Source of the DNA: Gnetum montanum
Taxonomy: Eukaryota > Streptophyta > Gnetopsida > Gnetales > Gnetaceae
Assembly (NCBI GenBank): GCA_015680685.1
Contig: MNCI01024945.1
Location: forward strand, 10,083-57,469
Reading direction: 5' to 3'
Length of the DNA stretch: 47,387 nt
Position 1 is the stretch's first letter. Each line of letters opens with the position of its first letter. Position numbers and translations under genes: made by a program. The notes beneath the pieces were generated by a model that worked only from the letters and a program-made list of their open reading frames with translations, was not told the DNA's origin and ran no database searches. This document shows positions 32,161-43,547 of this stretch, in pieces.

Positions 32161-33385
32161 TTCTATCTCGCTCCCTAGGTAAGGTTGTTCTCTACATACT
32201 AGCAACTCAGTTGCTATTCTTGGAGTCTTGTCATTTTCATCTTCTTGTTTCTGGTTAGTTCTCCTTTGTAGGTTCATCAGGGTTGATTGCATTGCTAGAT
32301 TCAGCAAACCATGGCAGGAGGCTACTCTTTAGCACCTTGCCTTGGGAAATCGCCCTGACATCTCGTTGATCTCTTCCACTCTGGCTGTGATTTCTTTTCA
32401 ACTAGTGCTTCTGTAGCATCTACACCATTACAGCTCTTTGTTTTTCTTTTTCAAATTCCTTTTTTGGATTCCATTTCATTTGCTTTATGTTTGGTTTTTG
32501 TTGCATTTTTTGCAACTATTGTTGTTGTTTCATTGCCGTTGCTATCATCGTTGCCGCACTTTCTTTGATGTCGCCACACAACCATTGCCACTTTTGCAAC
32601 CTTTTCCACTTCCTTCATTGCTACTATTTCACATGGATTCCCCCTTCATTTTTTCCTTTCACCTTTACACCCCCCCCCACCACCTTTCTTTGCTATTAAT
32701 ATGCACTTGCGATCTTGTCTGTCTCTGTTTGTATGGTTGGACCCCTCATGTCCAATTGATTAAACATGAGGGATTTCCTAAACCCTACACTTTGTCGGCT
32801 TTGCCATAAGTTCTAACCCTTGTTGAATTTGACAGATCACCCTAAAAAATGAATTTTAATTTTCCAATACCTCCTCCTACCCCCATTCAGCCAGCACAAG
32901 TGGGGCCCTCATATTTTTAAGTGCATTATTATCTCCTATCTTTAAATATGGGAGATTATAAATTGTAGTGTGCTGGCATCCTCATCCCTTTCCTTTGCAG
33001 CTTCGGCTGCTTAGCTGCATTACCAGATCCACACTGATGAGGGGTGAAACTCCCTGAAAACGTTTTGTATGAATGTAATGCTTTGATGAGTCTTTCAGTT
33101 TTTTTCAAGTTTAGATTTTAATCTTTTCTGTTGCTTTACCGTTCCTTGTCTGGCCACACGAGATCACCAAAAAATATTTAAAGTCACCCTAAAAATTTTT
33201 AAGTTACCCAAAAAATTTTAAGTTACCCTAGAAATTTTTAAGTTACCTAAAAAATTTTAAGTTACCCTTAAAAAATTTTAAGTTACCCAAAAAAATTCTA
33301 AGTTACCCCAAAAAATTTTAAGTTACCGTTCCTTCCTTGGCCGCACAAGATCACCAAAAAAATTTTAAGTTACCCTAAAAAAATT
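32161..33385 (+). repeat. Direct repeat unit 3 (1225 bp)
   Basis: The same order as units 1 and 2. It contains ACCATGGCAGGAGGCTAC near 32308. The minisatellite is expanded (33165-33385). The frame 32438-32809 ends with the segment CLYGWTPHVQLIKHEGFPKP, which also occurs in the other units. Confidence 0.8.
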
Positions 33386-33438
33386 TTCTATCTCGCTTCC
33401 TGGGTAAGGTTGTTCTCTGCATACTAGCAACTCAGTTA
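33386..33438 (+). repeat. Truncated fourth direct unit
   Basis: TTCTATCTCGCTTCCTGGGTAAGG and CTAGCAACTCAGTT match the unit start. Similarity ends at about 33438, where E5 LTR sequence begins. Confidence 0.75.
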
Positions 33439-33716
33439 AAGAATGGTTAAATAGTTAAATAAAATTACTTATTAAATTAGTTCATTTCTCTCTTTTAAGC
33501 ACTAAGAACATAAAACATAAAAACATAAAAATCATATACCTTGAGTTTACTTAACCATACAATTATGCCTTATAAGTAAGCTTGGGAATACAACGATAGC
33601 ATAACTCATCCTTGTTCTATGTAAATGCATAAGCACTTAATCCTTGGAGTTTGACCGGATCATGCGTGAATGCTTGTATTCGTATGGTTGGCCATAGGGT
33701 ACCTAGCCGTTCATCA
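33439..33716 (+). repeat. LTR 3' fragment of E5
   Basis: This matches the last 200 or so bases of the E4 LTR (45840-46039). Shared blocks are CATATACCTTGAGTTTACTTAACCATACA, AAGCTTGGGAATACAACGA, GGAGTTTGACCGGATCATGCGTGAATGCTTGTATTCGTATGGTTG and a terminal TTCATCA at 33716. Confidence 0.85.
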
Positions 33717-34130
33717 CAAGTCCATGGGGAACTTTTGCATATAAAAATATGTCTTTTGGTCTTTCTAATCCCCTACAACTTTTCAATGCTTAGTTCCAAG
33801 CATCTTTCAATATTAAATTGGCAATGGTATAGAACTCTTCATGGATGGCTTCTTTACCTATGGCACTAATTTTGAACAAGCATTGGACTACTTGAAGTAA
33901 CTACTAAAATGATATATGGAAATAAACCTATGGCTCAACTAGTAGAAAAGCCACTTGATGGTCCAAGATGGCATTATCTTAGGGCATAGAATTTCAAGGA
34001 AATAAATCAAGATGTATAATGAAAAGATCAAGGTCATTTAATAAATAACCAAAAAACCTCAAACATTCAAAAATTTAAGGTCATTTCTTGGCCATACTAG
34101 TTACTACATGCATTTCATTGAAAACTTTTT
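33717..34130 (+). pseudogene. pol: 3' half of RT of E5
   Basis: The region starts inside RT at SPWGTFAYKNMSFGLSN, equivalent to about 3853 in E1. The YVDD-box equivalent reads FMDGFFTYG (33837-33863), so the second catalytic Asp is Gly. The conserved connection segment (LGHTSYYMHFIENFFKITKLLVKL) continues to about 34160. Confidence 0.85.
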
Positions 34131-34239
34131 TAAAATCACCAAACTACTAGTTAAGCTTATCAAGAAGGATGCAGTCTTTAAATAGACCAAGGAATGTGAA
34201 TAAGTATTAGAACACCTAAAATAGAAGCTTGTAGATACA

Positions 34240-34720
34240 CCCATTCTATGCATTCATGATTGGTCCAAACCTTTTCACATCATGATAGATGCATCCAACT
34301 ATGCATTGGGGATGGTATTGATACAACTAGATGATAAAAAATGCTCATATTATATCCATTATGCAAGCTAGAGCATTGTAGATGCATAACTAAATTACAC
34401 TACCATTGAAAAGGGACTTATGATAATGGTGTATGCTTTAAAAAAAGTCAAGCACTATGTGCTTGGATACGTAATTTTTGTGCATGCTGTTCACAGTGCA
34501 ATTTGCTTCTTAATGAATAAGACAAAGGCAAGCCCCCATATTATATGATGGTTGGTGATGTTTCAAGAGTTTGATCTCACCATGATGGATAGAAAAGGGA
34601 TTGAGAGTGTAGTTATAGATCATATGTCTTGGTTACAATGGGATAGCAAGGATGATGAAGAGTCCTTATCTAATCAATTTCCAAATGAACTTCTCTTTGC
34701 TAAGGCAACAAAGTTCATGC
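34240..34720 (+). pseudogene. pol: RNase H domain of E5
   Basis: MIDASNYALGMVL (about 34285-34325), NYTTIEKGLMIMVYALKKVKHYVLGYVIFVH (about 34395-34490) and FQEFDLTMMDRKGIESVVIDHMS (34560-34630) align with the E1 RNase H. The third active-site Asp (TDH) reads A-V-H. Confidence 0.8.
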
Positions 34721-34899
34721 ACCATGAAACACAAATTGATATGATAAGTTCCTCTCATACCTAATCACATAGGGACTTCATACTAAATGGAATCATAGGA
34801 AGAAACAATATTTTCTTTTCCATGTTAAACATTACATAGAGATCATAGGAAACCTCTACATGGTTTGTGCTAATGTCCTAGTACAATGGTATGCATTTG

Positions 34900-35870
34900 A
34901 TGCAAATTAACTCAGAGTTCTTCAAGATAGTAATGAGGGTTATTTTAGGGACCATTATGCAAGAAGAAGAATAACCACAAAGATCTTGATGGTAAACTAC
35001 TTTTGACCAATAATCTTTAGGGATGCTCACCATTTCTCCATTTCATGTGAAAGGAATTAATAAGATGGAGGAATAACAACTAGAATGGTAGGATCCCAAT
35101 AGTGGATTCAAGTACTAGAGTCTTTCAACCTTTGGAGAATTGACCTCATGGGATCCATCACTCCCATGTATAATAAGAAGTCATACATTATTGTTGTTGT
35201 GGACTACTATACCAAGTGGGTTCAAGATACAGCTATTTCTAACTATGCCTCTACTACTAAAGCTCATTTCTTTTAACAATAGGTGGTAAATAGGCTTGGT
35301 ATACCAAGGGCACTAATTTATGATAATGAAACACTTTGAGGTGTAACATAAAATTGTAATATCTTATCAACCCCAAGCCAATAATTAAATAAAGGTTACC
35401 AATAAGAAGATCACTCAAATTCTTACTTGAAGTATTAGCAAATATAGGAAAGATTTAAACATCAAACTCAATGATACCCTTTAGGCATATCTGTCAACAT
35501 GGAAACTTTTAATAAGCTAGTATCACTATGAGTTAGTGTATGAATATTTATCTAAACTTTTAATTAAAACTAAACTTTGTATACTCACAACGGCATGTGA
35601 ACTTAACTTAGACTTTAACCTAGCACAAAAAGAATAACTCATGATACTTAACATGCTAGATGAGAAATGAAAAGTAACTCTAATAATAAATTAAGTATAT
35701 AATACATGCAATAAACAACATCACAACACATGTATAAGTAAAGTTACATTCAAATCAAGAGATAATATTCTCTATTTGAATCTCATGCATATGCCACAAT
35801 GAACTAAGTTCTAAACATTAGGACAGGATATTACATCATACACTTAACTTTTTTGTCCATGAATATGATA
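34900..35870 (+). pseudogene. pol: Integrase domain of E5, with Lys in place of catalytic Glu
   Basis: Zinc-finger remnants lie near 34930-35060 (RDHYARRRITTKILMVNYF). First Asp: VVDYYTKW (about 35196-35220). Second Asp: ALIYDNET (about 35310-35333), followed by a deletion that removes most of the spacer. YQPQAN is followed by I-K-V-T-N, with AAG at 35392-35394 aligning with the Lys codons of E1 and E2. The C-terminal part is badly broken, with only traces such as NILYLNLMHMPQ (35760-35800). Confidence 0.8.
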
Positions 35871-37710
35871 ATTTACCATCCAAAAAGCTCTCAAAAATAC
35901 ATTCTAGTCAAAATTTAGTAACTTAAATCATTCATGAACTTCCCAGTAACCAACCTAAATATTCATATCTTTGATCAAGAACAAGCTGATTCCATTTTCT
36001 GAATCTCCTTCTTCCAGCATAGTTGTGGGGAAGAGATCCATTTATCATAACATCCTAACCATACAAGTATAAAAGGGAATTTTCTTTTTTCTTTTTTCAA
36101 AGTTCTTTATATTTTTTTCATTTTCTTTATATTTTACTAATTATTTTTATATATTTTTCTTTTCTTGTTATTCTCATTTAGTTTTGTTTGAAATATCTAA
36201 TTTTATTTCATGGGCACTATGAATTTTGAAAATTATTAAATGTAGCTATTAAAGGTATGATTTAATATTTAGATCAACTTTGTCCTCGAATTATATTCTC
36301 TACTAACAATCTATGATTTTTTGGTGGTATTAGATATTTAGTTCATGACATCCATCCATTTCATTATCTTATGACAATTCTGCATCATGGGAAATAAAGG
36401 TTCTTTCACATTAAAAATAAAAGTAAAATATGATTCTATTACCCATCAAATTGGGAAAGGACAAAGTGGGAATGAAAAAGGGTATGACCTTAAGAAGATT
36501 TTTTGTCTTTTTTTATTTCAACTTCCTTCTTCAATTCTATGACTCCTCATTGGTATAACATCACTCTTAATATCAACCATAAAAGGAAGCATGTATTTGT
36601 ACAATGTGGTTTCTATTTAAAAATAAAACAATAATAATAATAATAAACATAAAATAAAAATAAAAATTCAAATCACATCCCTTTAACACTCTCATGGGCT
36701 ACAAGCATTGGTTATGAGGCTAGAAAGACATGTTATCCATACCTAATGAAATCTCTCTAACTAATCCCCTATCTACTTCTTCCTTTTTCTTCATTTTTTT
36801 GGACTAATGGATTTACATTATGGTTGTTAAATGTTCATGATGGTAGGAGAAGAAGGATATGTTAATGCGAGATCACTAAAATGTGAATGAACTTGGTCTA
36901 GACTCAGAATGAATCAAAATTGAATTATCTTAATCATAAATTTTACTAATAATTTCATGCAACCATAATGTAGATTTTTCATCTATAATTCTTTTTCTAC
37001 CATCCTCATACTTTATTTTTTCTCACACCACTACCTCATACCATGGTAAATTGATAGTTTTGTTTTATAGTTTACACAATCTTAAGATGATTTCTTACAT
37101 GGATTTGGTATTTAACTTAAAACAACCATTCATCATTGAGGATGCCTATAGACTCATTGAGTTGAGGATATGCAAGGTCATATTAGGAATAAGCCTACTT
37201 TTATAAGGACCCAATTGCATATCTTTTGGTTTACTTCAAGTTTAGCCTCCTAATCACAGGCCTCATTGGAATCTTAATCATCTTGATAGCTTGCAACATC
37301 TAATTTTTTGTTCTATTTTAGCATAATAATCCTCCTTTAATTACGCATTGCACATGATTAAATTGATTAAATTTCATGAACCATACTCTCAATTGTGTTG
37401 TTTCTATAATTTTATAGTATTTTTAGCTCCCATTTGGTTGTTGTCTTGACCCCGAACTACTTCAAATTTCCTTGATATCTTAAAGTGAAAACTAGCTTTG
37501 AATAGCTATGTCAACACATCCTCGTTGATGCAAAACAAAAATCCTATAAATATGTGCAAAAATTAGCTCATTTTTCACATTTTCTTAGAAATACACAAGG
37601 ATTTTTTGTAATGTTTCAATGCTTAGAACCTTTTAGGAGCCCTAACCTCTTAACCATTTAACTGTTCTCATCTATTCTTTGATCCTTGTGCTACTGGAAG
37701 TACACTTTAT
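35871..37710 (+). other. Non-coding 3' region of E5
   Basis: An AT-rich tail resembling the E1 3' region, including a T-rich stretch (36080-36200), a GGAAATAAAGG...CACATCCCTTTA block (36390-36690) and a CCCAATTGCATATCTTTTGG island (37209-37228) that matches the 'gcatatcttttggttt' island at 7511 in E1. No open frame of note. Confidence 0.5.
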
Positions 37711-37721
37711 GTCATGGGGGC

Positions 37722-38158
37722 ATCAAACCCTATTATTTTACAAAAAAAATTTCTAGCTTCCCATGGATAAGATATTAAAATAATATCACAAGTGTTACTA
37801 TTAAGAATCAACATTTCTTGAAGTATGAATACACTAATAATAAAATAATATCATATGCCTATGATCACCAAATATAGACTTAACAATAAAAATTCAACTT
37901 ATGAGAAATATACATAGTCTAATTAAACAAAGAAATTTATATAAATAAAATAAATATTATGATTAAGAAACAAATCCTAGGTTATGTTTGTGATCATAGA
38001 TGACACCTAAATGAGGATCATAGGTAGGAGGACCATCACATCCTAGGGATAAAAGGCCATGTGGTAGAAGAAGCCAGTAATAGCAACCATAATGAAAATC
38101 CCAAGAGCAAGTAGCCAAGGTCATCCATGCTACTAGGATCCTATGTAAGAAGACATAA
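37722..38158. other. Unassigned AT-rich spacer
   Basis: About 440 bases between the E5 polypurine-like site and copia LTR B. I see no coding frame, LTR or repeat in it. Confidence 0.4.
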
Positions 38159-39032
38159 TGATTGAAAACTTAGAAGGTGGGTTGAATAAGTTCCAGTCAA
38201 TGAGACCTAATTCTTGTGTAAGAATATATACATGATTTTCCAACTTGGTTATGTTCAAACTTAGAGGGTAGAATTTTTGCACACCTGCATACTTTATTCA
38301 TTTAAAATGTGGTTTCAAGGACACCACAACCTTTACAAAATATTGAGCTTCTCTAAGGGTGCTTTCTATCAAAAACACATTCAATCCCTCAAGGTCCCAA
38401 TAAGCTCAAAGGATGTCTTTCCTCAAGAAGCACATCTAGCCCCTTAGGGATTACAATAAGAAATAGAAAAATCAAGGAAGAAAATGAGCTAAGCTTCTAA
38501 TTCTTTTCTTTTAAGCTAAATAATACAATAAATGATAAATAAATGAAGTACAAAATTTATTAGAGATGTATACAATGATTACTTGATTACATGAATAGTA
38601 CAAAATATTTCTCAATAAGGATGTCTCACTTTATAGTCTTACTCTTCTTCATATTCTTGTTAGAATTCATATAGAAACTAGAAACAATTAGTCAAGACAT
38701 CTTGCACAAGATATCTTAGCTTATCCTAAGATGTCTCTTATTCTAAAGAGACATGTTGCGTAAGACTAGAGTTTCCTAGTAGAGATATCTTGGAACAATG
38801 TGAGATGTCTTATCTAGATTCAAGATGTATTCTTTGGAATTTTGGAATATCTCATACCCTTTATTCAAAAATTTTCATGTTCTCATTGGACTTTAACATT
38901 CCAATTGGTTGATTCTTGCTCTCATCTTGGTCTTCTTACTATGCTACATTCACTTTCCTTAGATCTACAAATCTCATAAACACACTAAGAAATTCTCCAT
39001 TTTCAAGTTTTTGACATACCAAAAGATCAACA
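38159..39032 (-). repeat. Copia LTR B (3' LTR, 874 bp)
   Basis: On the minus strand it starts TGTTGATCTTTTGGTATGTCAAAAAC and ends in the block shared with LTR A (GGTGGGTTGAATAAG on the plus strand). It carries AAGATGTCT/AGACATCTT motifs at 38690-38835. Confidence 0.85.
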
Positions 39033-42000
39033 ATATCCTACTTTTTGATGATGTTCAAAACTTAAATAATGGGTTAACACACAATAGGCATATATATAAT
39101 TTTTAATATATAATTAGTCATGCTTGGATAAAATAGTAAGTTCCCTATAGTAGCAAGGATGGAAAAGAAGGATTGATTAAAAGTGAATAGTCACACATCT
39201 GTGAGCAATGATCTCTAGAACTAACAAAAATATGTCACATAAAATATTTGCCTAAATCTCTATCTATAACATGCATTCCATATGCTTTATATCCTCATAA
39301 TAGATGATAGAACATGAAAATTTAAAATATCATAAAACCATTGACACCATATAAAACCATATAATCATAGCAATGTAAGAACAATCATGTGGTCCTCATA
39401 AAATACAAATGCCGAACATCAATGAAAAACTAAAAATCTTCCTCTTTTTGGATAGCATCCAAAAGGGGATCACCACTAGCATATTAACCACTAAACTTTC
39501 CATCATCAAAATCAGATGCATCATGGGTAGACCTATAGGTCTCTTCCTCATCATCATCATTGCTAGTATTAGAGTGGAAGATTTTTTGAATGCCATCATC
39601 ATTATCATCAAAAGTCACTACAATTGGTGCTCATCTAGGAGAAAGCTTCACCAAAAAGTGGATGGATGGATGAGGACTATCATGAGATGGAGCCTACCTA
39701 GAGGATGATGGATTAACTAGATGTTGATAAGTTTTGGAAACAACTTGTTCCAATTGTGCTGCTACACTAAAAATGCTATTTATGGCCTATTACTAAAGAG
39801 ACTATGGTGCATCATCACTTCAAACTCATTTGAAAAATCTTATACAAGACTCCCCCTACGCAAACGCCTTTGGTGCTAACTGCTCAATGTGAAGGATGGG
39901 CTTCCCCTAGGAATATGCTGGTGCTCTTGCTAATTCTTTTGAATTTGATGTAATTCTTGAATCATAGGCTTCAGATGGTCCTATTTTTAGAGGTTGTCTC
40001 ATAGGTTCTAACTCTTCTTCACCTTTTTTTCAATGATGAGTTTCAATTTCCTTAAATTGAAGATCACCTAGAGGAGGTGGAAGAACTACTAAATCCATTT
40101 TCTTACAAAGATGAAAAAAATTTCTTCCAATCTTTCCCATGATGTTGGTAATGGAGCATAAGGCCTTATTTAATGAAGACCCTACCTACGCACTAGATGA
40201 TTTGGACCATTTAATATTAGCTAGTACTTATGGTGATGAAGATCTCTTTGGTTCTTACTTTTGTATGCTTGTGAGGACAAAGGGTTTGTAGATTCTGTAT
40301 GAGTGGTACTCCTCTTCTTAAAGTGATCAACAAGAATCCTCTTCCATTTTGGAATAGGAATATCTAGAGTGGGAACACCCACATGCTATATAATTAGGCA
40401 GATGAGAAGAGGGTACCCATAGATGTATTTCCATGTATACATGCCCAACATGTCCTTGAAAATAATGTGCCCAAAATCTAAAAGGTTCTCTTATTAGTAA
40501 GTAATATAAAAAATGTTTGTGGTGGAAGAAAATAATTATAACCCCTTTAACTATGATGTTATACATCACAATAAGAGAAAGGATGGAGGCACCCTAAGAT
40601 ATTTGATGTCAATACACTTTTCCATCTTGGAGAAAGAATAAGCTACCAAAGATAGCATCACAAAATTTATAATATGTAATAAGGATAATACCATTTGTGG
40701 AAATATCATCCATAGTATAAACTAAAATTCTATGAACATCAACACTATAAATTCCAAGAAAATTGTTGATCATTTGAGCAAACACTTAGATAATAACTCC
40801 TCCAACCATAGAGGTAAAAGCCCCAATAGAAGCATTGGTAAGAACAATATTGTTGAAGACTTAAGGAACTAGCACTCTAGGAATATAAACAGTCATAAAG
40901 ATAATCATTGCTCATCCTAGGGTCTCAATATATGATAATAAAGCCTATTCATGATGCTGATGAAAGTTCAAATTTTCTTCAAATATCATAGATACCAAAA
41001 TATTATCTCAAATATGTTCTGATCATTTATGGATTGAAACTGAGACTTATATGATTTGGATTTACTTTTTGACACTCCTTTAGTACCCTTGGATTCTGTG
41101 GTGGTAGCATTAAACTTCCTATTTTTTGTAAGCCATGGAAACCAAGCTTAAAAAAATCCACCTATTGTAGAAATAATGTTCTCGTTGTTTGGGGAAGGAT
41201 GTCTTTGGCTTGAAATGAGATGGAAAATAAAAAATAGACAAGTTGATTTATACAAGAAGATGTCTTTGGAAGGTTTTGTGGTGCACTTGATATGTCTTTA
41301 GAGAAAACAAGACATCTTGCAAAAATTAGGATATAACAATTAAGATATCTTACCTTCATATGAGACATCTCAACAAAGATATCTTGGCAAAGATGTGTCT
41401 AGTGAGATGTCTTCTTAAAATAGTTAGATATCTTATCTAAATTTTGAATGTTTTCCATGACACTTTTGAGACATAGAAATTGAATGGTAAAATAAGTGTG
41501 GAATACTTAAAGGTCTTCAATAATGCTGCCAAGGATGATTAAGTTATTTTAACTAAGAAAAGCCAAAATTCTAAGACATAGCTTACTTATACTTGCTTAC
41601 ATCATATGCTCAAATAAATAAATAAATACAATTTTTGAAGTAGTAGTATCCATATGACTAGTTATGTAACTAAGGAATATCTATAGTTACAATCATACTT
41701 ACTAATACTTACCTTGCTTTCTTTAGATAGTTTCATGCTTAACTTTATAGTGACGTCCTCCTATATAGAGTCCTCCCTTGTTTTCATCAAATGTCTACCT
41801 CTTTTGACACCAAGATGCTTATTTATATCCATTTCCTCATTCAAGGTGGCTATTTTATGATTGTTTTCTATATCTCCATTATTGTAGTCAAGAGAAATAT
41901 GGTCAACCATTTCTTCCTCTTGTTTCTTCACCTTAGATCTCCAAACATTTTTAGCTTGCAAGACATGCTTTTTGATCTTCTTTGGATAAGATCAAGTGGT

Positions 42001-42275
42001 TATATTATAATTTCCTAATTATAACAATATGTTTCTATTTGCCTAAATTTTTCATAGTAATAGAACTTATGTTTTCTTGTTCATGCTAGTTGTTTAAACC
42101 TAGGTGTGTACCTTCATTTAGGTAAAGTGCTTGTGGATGTATCAGCATGAGAATCATTTTCCATTCCTCTTTTGTTGTTATGATCTCTTTCTTGTCTTTG
42201 CATAACTTGTGGCATCTCCTTATCTTTAGTGAGATTTTCATTGCTAAGCCTTACGTTAGATAATTCCTTGCTTAT
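39033..42275 (-). other. Internal region of copia-type element, unknown content
   Basis: 3.2 kb with only short frames. Near 41761-41961 the minus strand has MQAKNVWRSKVKKQEEE, resembling the K-Q-V-W-V-P-K segment that follows the zinc knuckle in some copia polyproteins. Near 40300-40450 two minus-strand frames show YGYPLLICLIIYHVGVPTLDIP-like traces, loosely reminiscent of the plant transposon-associated domain often found in non-autonomous elements; this is weak. A second AAGATGTCTT-type motif cluster lies at 41265-41430. No RT YVDD-like motif was found. Confidence 0.45.
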
Positions 42276-43512
42276 CTACTCATAAAATAGGATCAACTTT
42301 TGAACCTTAACCTTGAGGTCTAAGTTATTCCTTTTAAGAGTGAAGTATTTAGTATTAACTTTAGTTATTTCTATTTTCTTTCTAAGTAATGTATTTTTCA
42401 CTTTCATAAAAGAATTTTGAAAAGAGATAATTCCTTGACATTTTATGTTATACCTTTCCTCAATTGTACCTTCAAGTTCCTTCATGAGATCTTTACATGC
42501 AAGAGTCATGTAGATAAGATGAGAGTTTGTTAATGGATCTTTAGTTTCCTCTTTACTATATTCATCATTCCAACTAGTGTATAATTTTTTGGTCTTCTTC
42601 TCTTCTTTAAAGGACTCCTTTTTTAGGAACCTTCTAGTACTAGGATATTCAAAGGTCACATGGCCTCTTCCACCACATATCCAACATTCTTGAAAAAGAT
42701 ATCAAGATTAGAATTTCTAGGTTACTTACCTCTTTCTTTAGATTTGTTGTTTGATTGGTTGAAGATTTTTATTTTCCTTGCTAAGAGCCTTTTTACTCCT
42801 CTTGTTAGGAAAGCTAGTTCATCATCACTATTTCCTTCATAATTAGACATCTCCTTTTCTTTTGAAGAACTTCAGTACTATGGAATTTTTCTTAATAGCA
42901 CCTTCACTAATGAGATTTATCTCATATTCTACAAGTGCAATTTGTAATTATTCAAATTTGAGAATGAAGAAATATCTAATTTATTCCATGTCATGATTTT
43001 GGATCTAAATTCAAGGAGTAGAGTTCTAATCATTTTAATGATGACTTTACTTTTATATTATTGGTCCCAGAAAAATAATTTTTGATTCTTCCAGCTTTCT
43101 TCATTTTTAACTTTTCAAATTTAGATAACAAGAATAGAAGTTTATATTATTTAACAACTAAGCCTCCATAATAGGTGGCTTCTAAAATTTCCAAAATTTC
43201 TTTAGTAGTTTTACATCCAGCTTTTCTATTAAATTTAGGTTTACTAAGAGCAAAGTAGAGATAATCCATAGCCTTTGAATCAAACATAAATTTGTTTTTA
43301 TAATTATTTAACCACTTACATCTTGGTAGTGTAGCACTTGTGGAGATATTAATGGAATGAGTGTATCCTTCCATGATGGACTACCCTACTTTAAATTCCA
43401 TGGATTCAAAGAATCCTTAATATCATACTTTCTAGTATGTGAAGTCAATGCCATTGAACATTGATGGCTTGCTGTATGATGTTCCCTTCATAGTCAACTC
43501 TTGCGTTTTCAT
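42276..43512 (-). pseudogene. gag: Copia-type gag (UBN2 family) with zinc knuckle
   Basis: Reading leftward from ATG at 43512, the N-terminal motif KPSMFNGIDFTY is followed by a stop where Trp is usual. The UBN2 core KAMDYLYFALSKPKFNRKAG and KTTKEILEILEATYYG follow (43147-43374), then a knuckle CWICGGRGHVTFEY (about 42645-42690), whose last Cys is Tyr. The 127-codon open frame 42276-42659 then has an acidic YTSWNDEYSKEE segment and a Leu/Lys-rich coiled-coil-like part. This architecture is standard for plant copia Gag. Several stops and frameshifts are present. Confidence 0.87.
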
Positions 43513-43532
43513 GCTTAATCTAAGAGTATCAA

Positions 43533-43545
43533 GGCTATGATACCA
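43533..43545 (-). other. tRNA-iMet primer-binding site of the copia-type element
   Basis: The minus strand reads TGGTATCATAGCC, one mismatch from the complement of the plant initiator tRNA-Met 3' end. It is separated from the LTR by two bases. Confidence 0.85.
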
Positions 43546-43547
43546 CT

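Larger units (their letters stand above)
28350..33438. repeat. Complex array of a 1.1-kb unclassified repeat with AT minisatellites
   Basis: Direct units begin with TTCTATCTCGCT at 29883, 31077, 32161 and 33386, giving lengths 1194, 1084 and 1225 bp and a truncated last copy. A partial direct unit occupies 29444-29882, and an inverted copy 28350-29443. Each unit has a leader (TAAGGTTGTTCTCTGC...), a TTTGCAGGTTCATCA segment, an ATGGCA(A/G)(A/G)AGGCTACTC start, a C/T-rich stretch, ACCCTACA-TTT, a GGGGCCCCCTATTTTTAAG block, a GGGATTATAAATTGTAGTGT block, GATGAGGGGTGAAACTCCC, and a variable AAAATTTTAAGTTACC minisatellite. I recognise no protein family. Confidence 0.85.
33439..37721 (+). mobile_element. 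E5: heavily decayed Athila-like element with LTR fused to mid-RT
   Basis: The right end of an Athila-like LTR (33439-33716) is followed without any primer site, gag or protease by RT from its middle, then RNase H, integrase, a non-coding 3' region and a polypurine-like GTCATGGGGGC (37711-37721). No convincing 3' LTR follows. Many stops and losses make it the oldest-looking of the five copies. Confidence 0.83.

Noticed and set aside
39396-39708. Overlapping 70-99 codon frames in the copia internal region
   Set aside because: A run of CATCAT/ATGATG triplets creates Met/Ile-rich frames on both strands, with no family signal.
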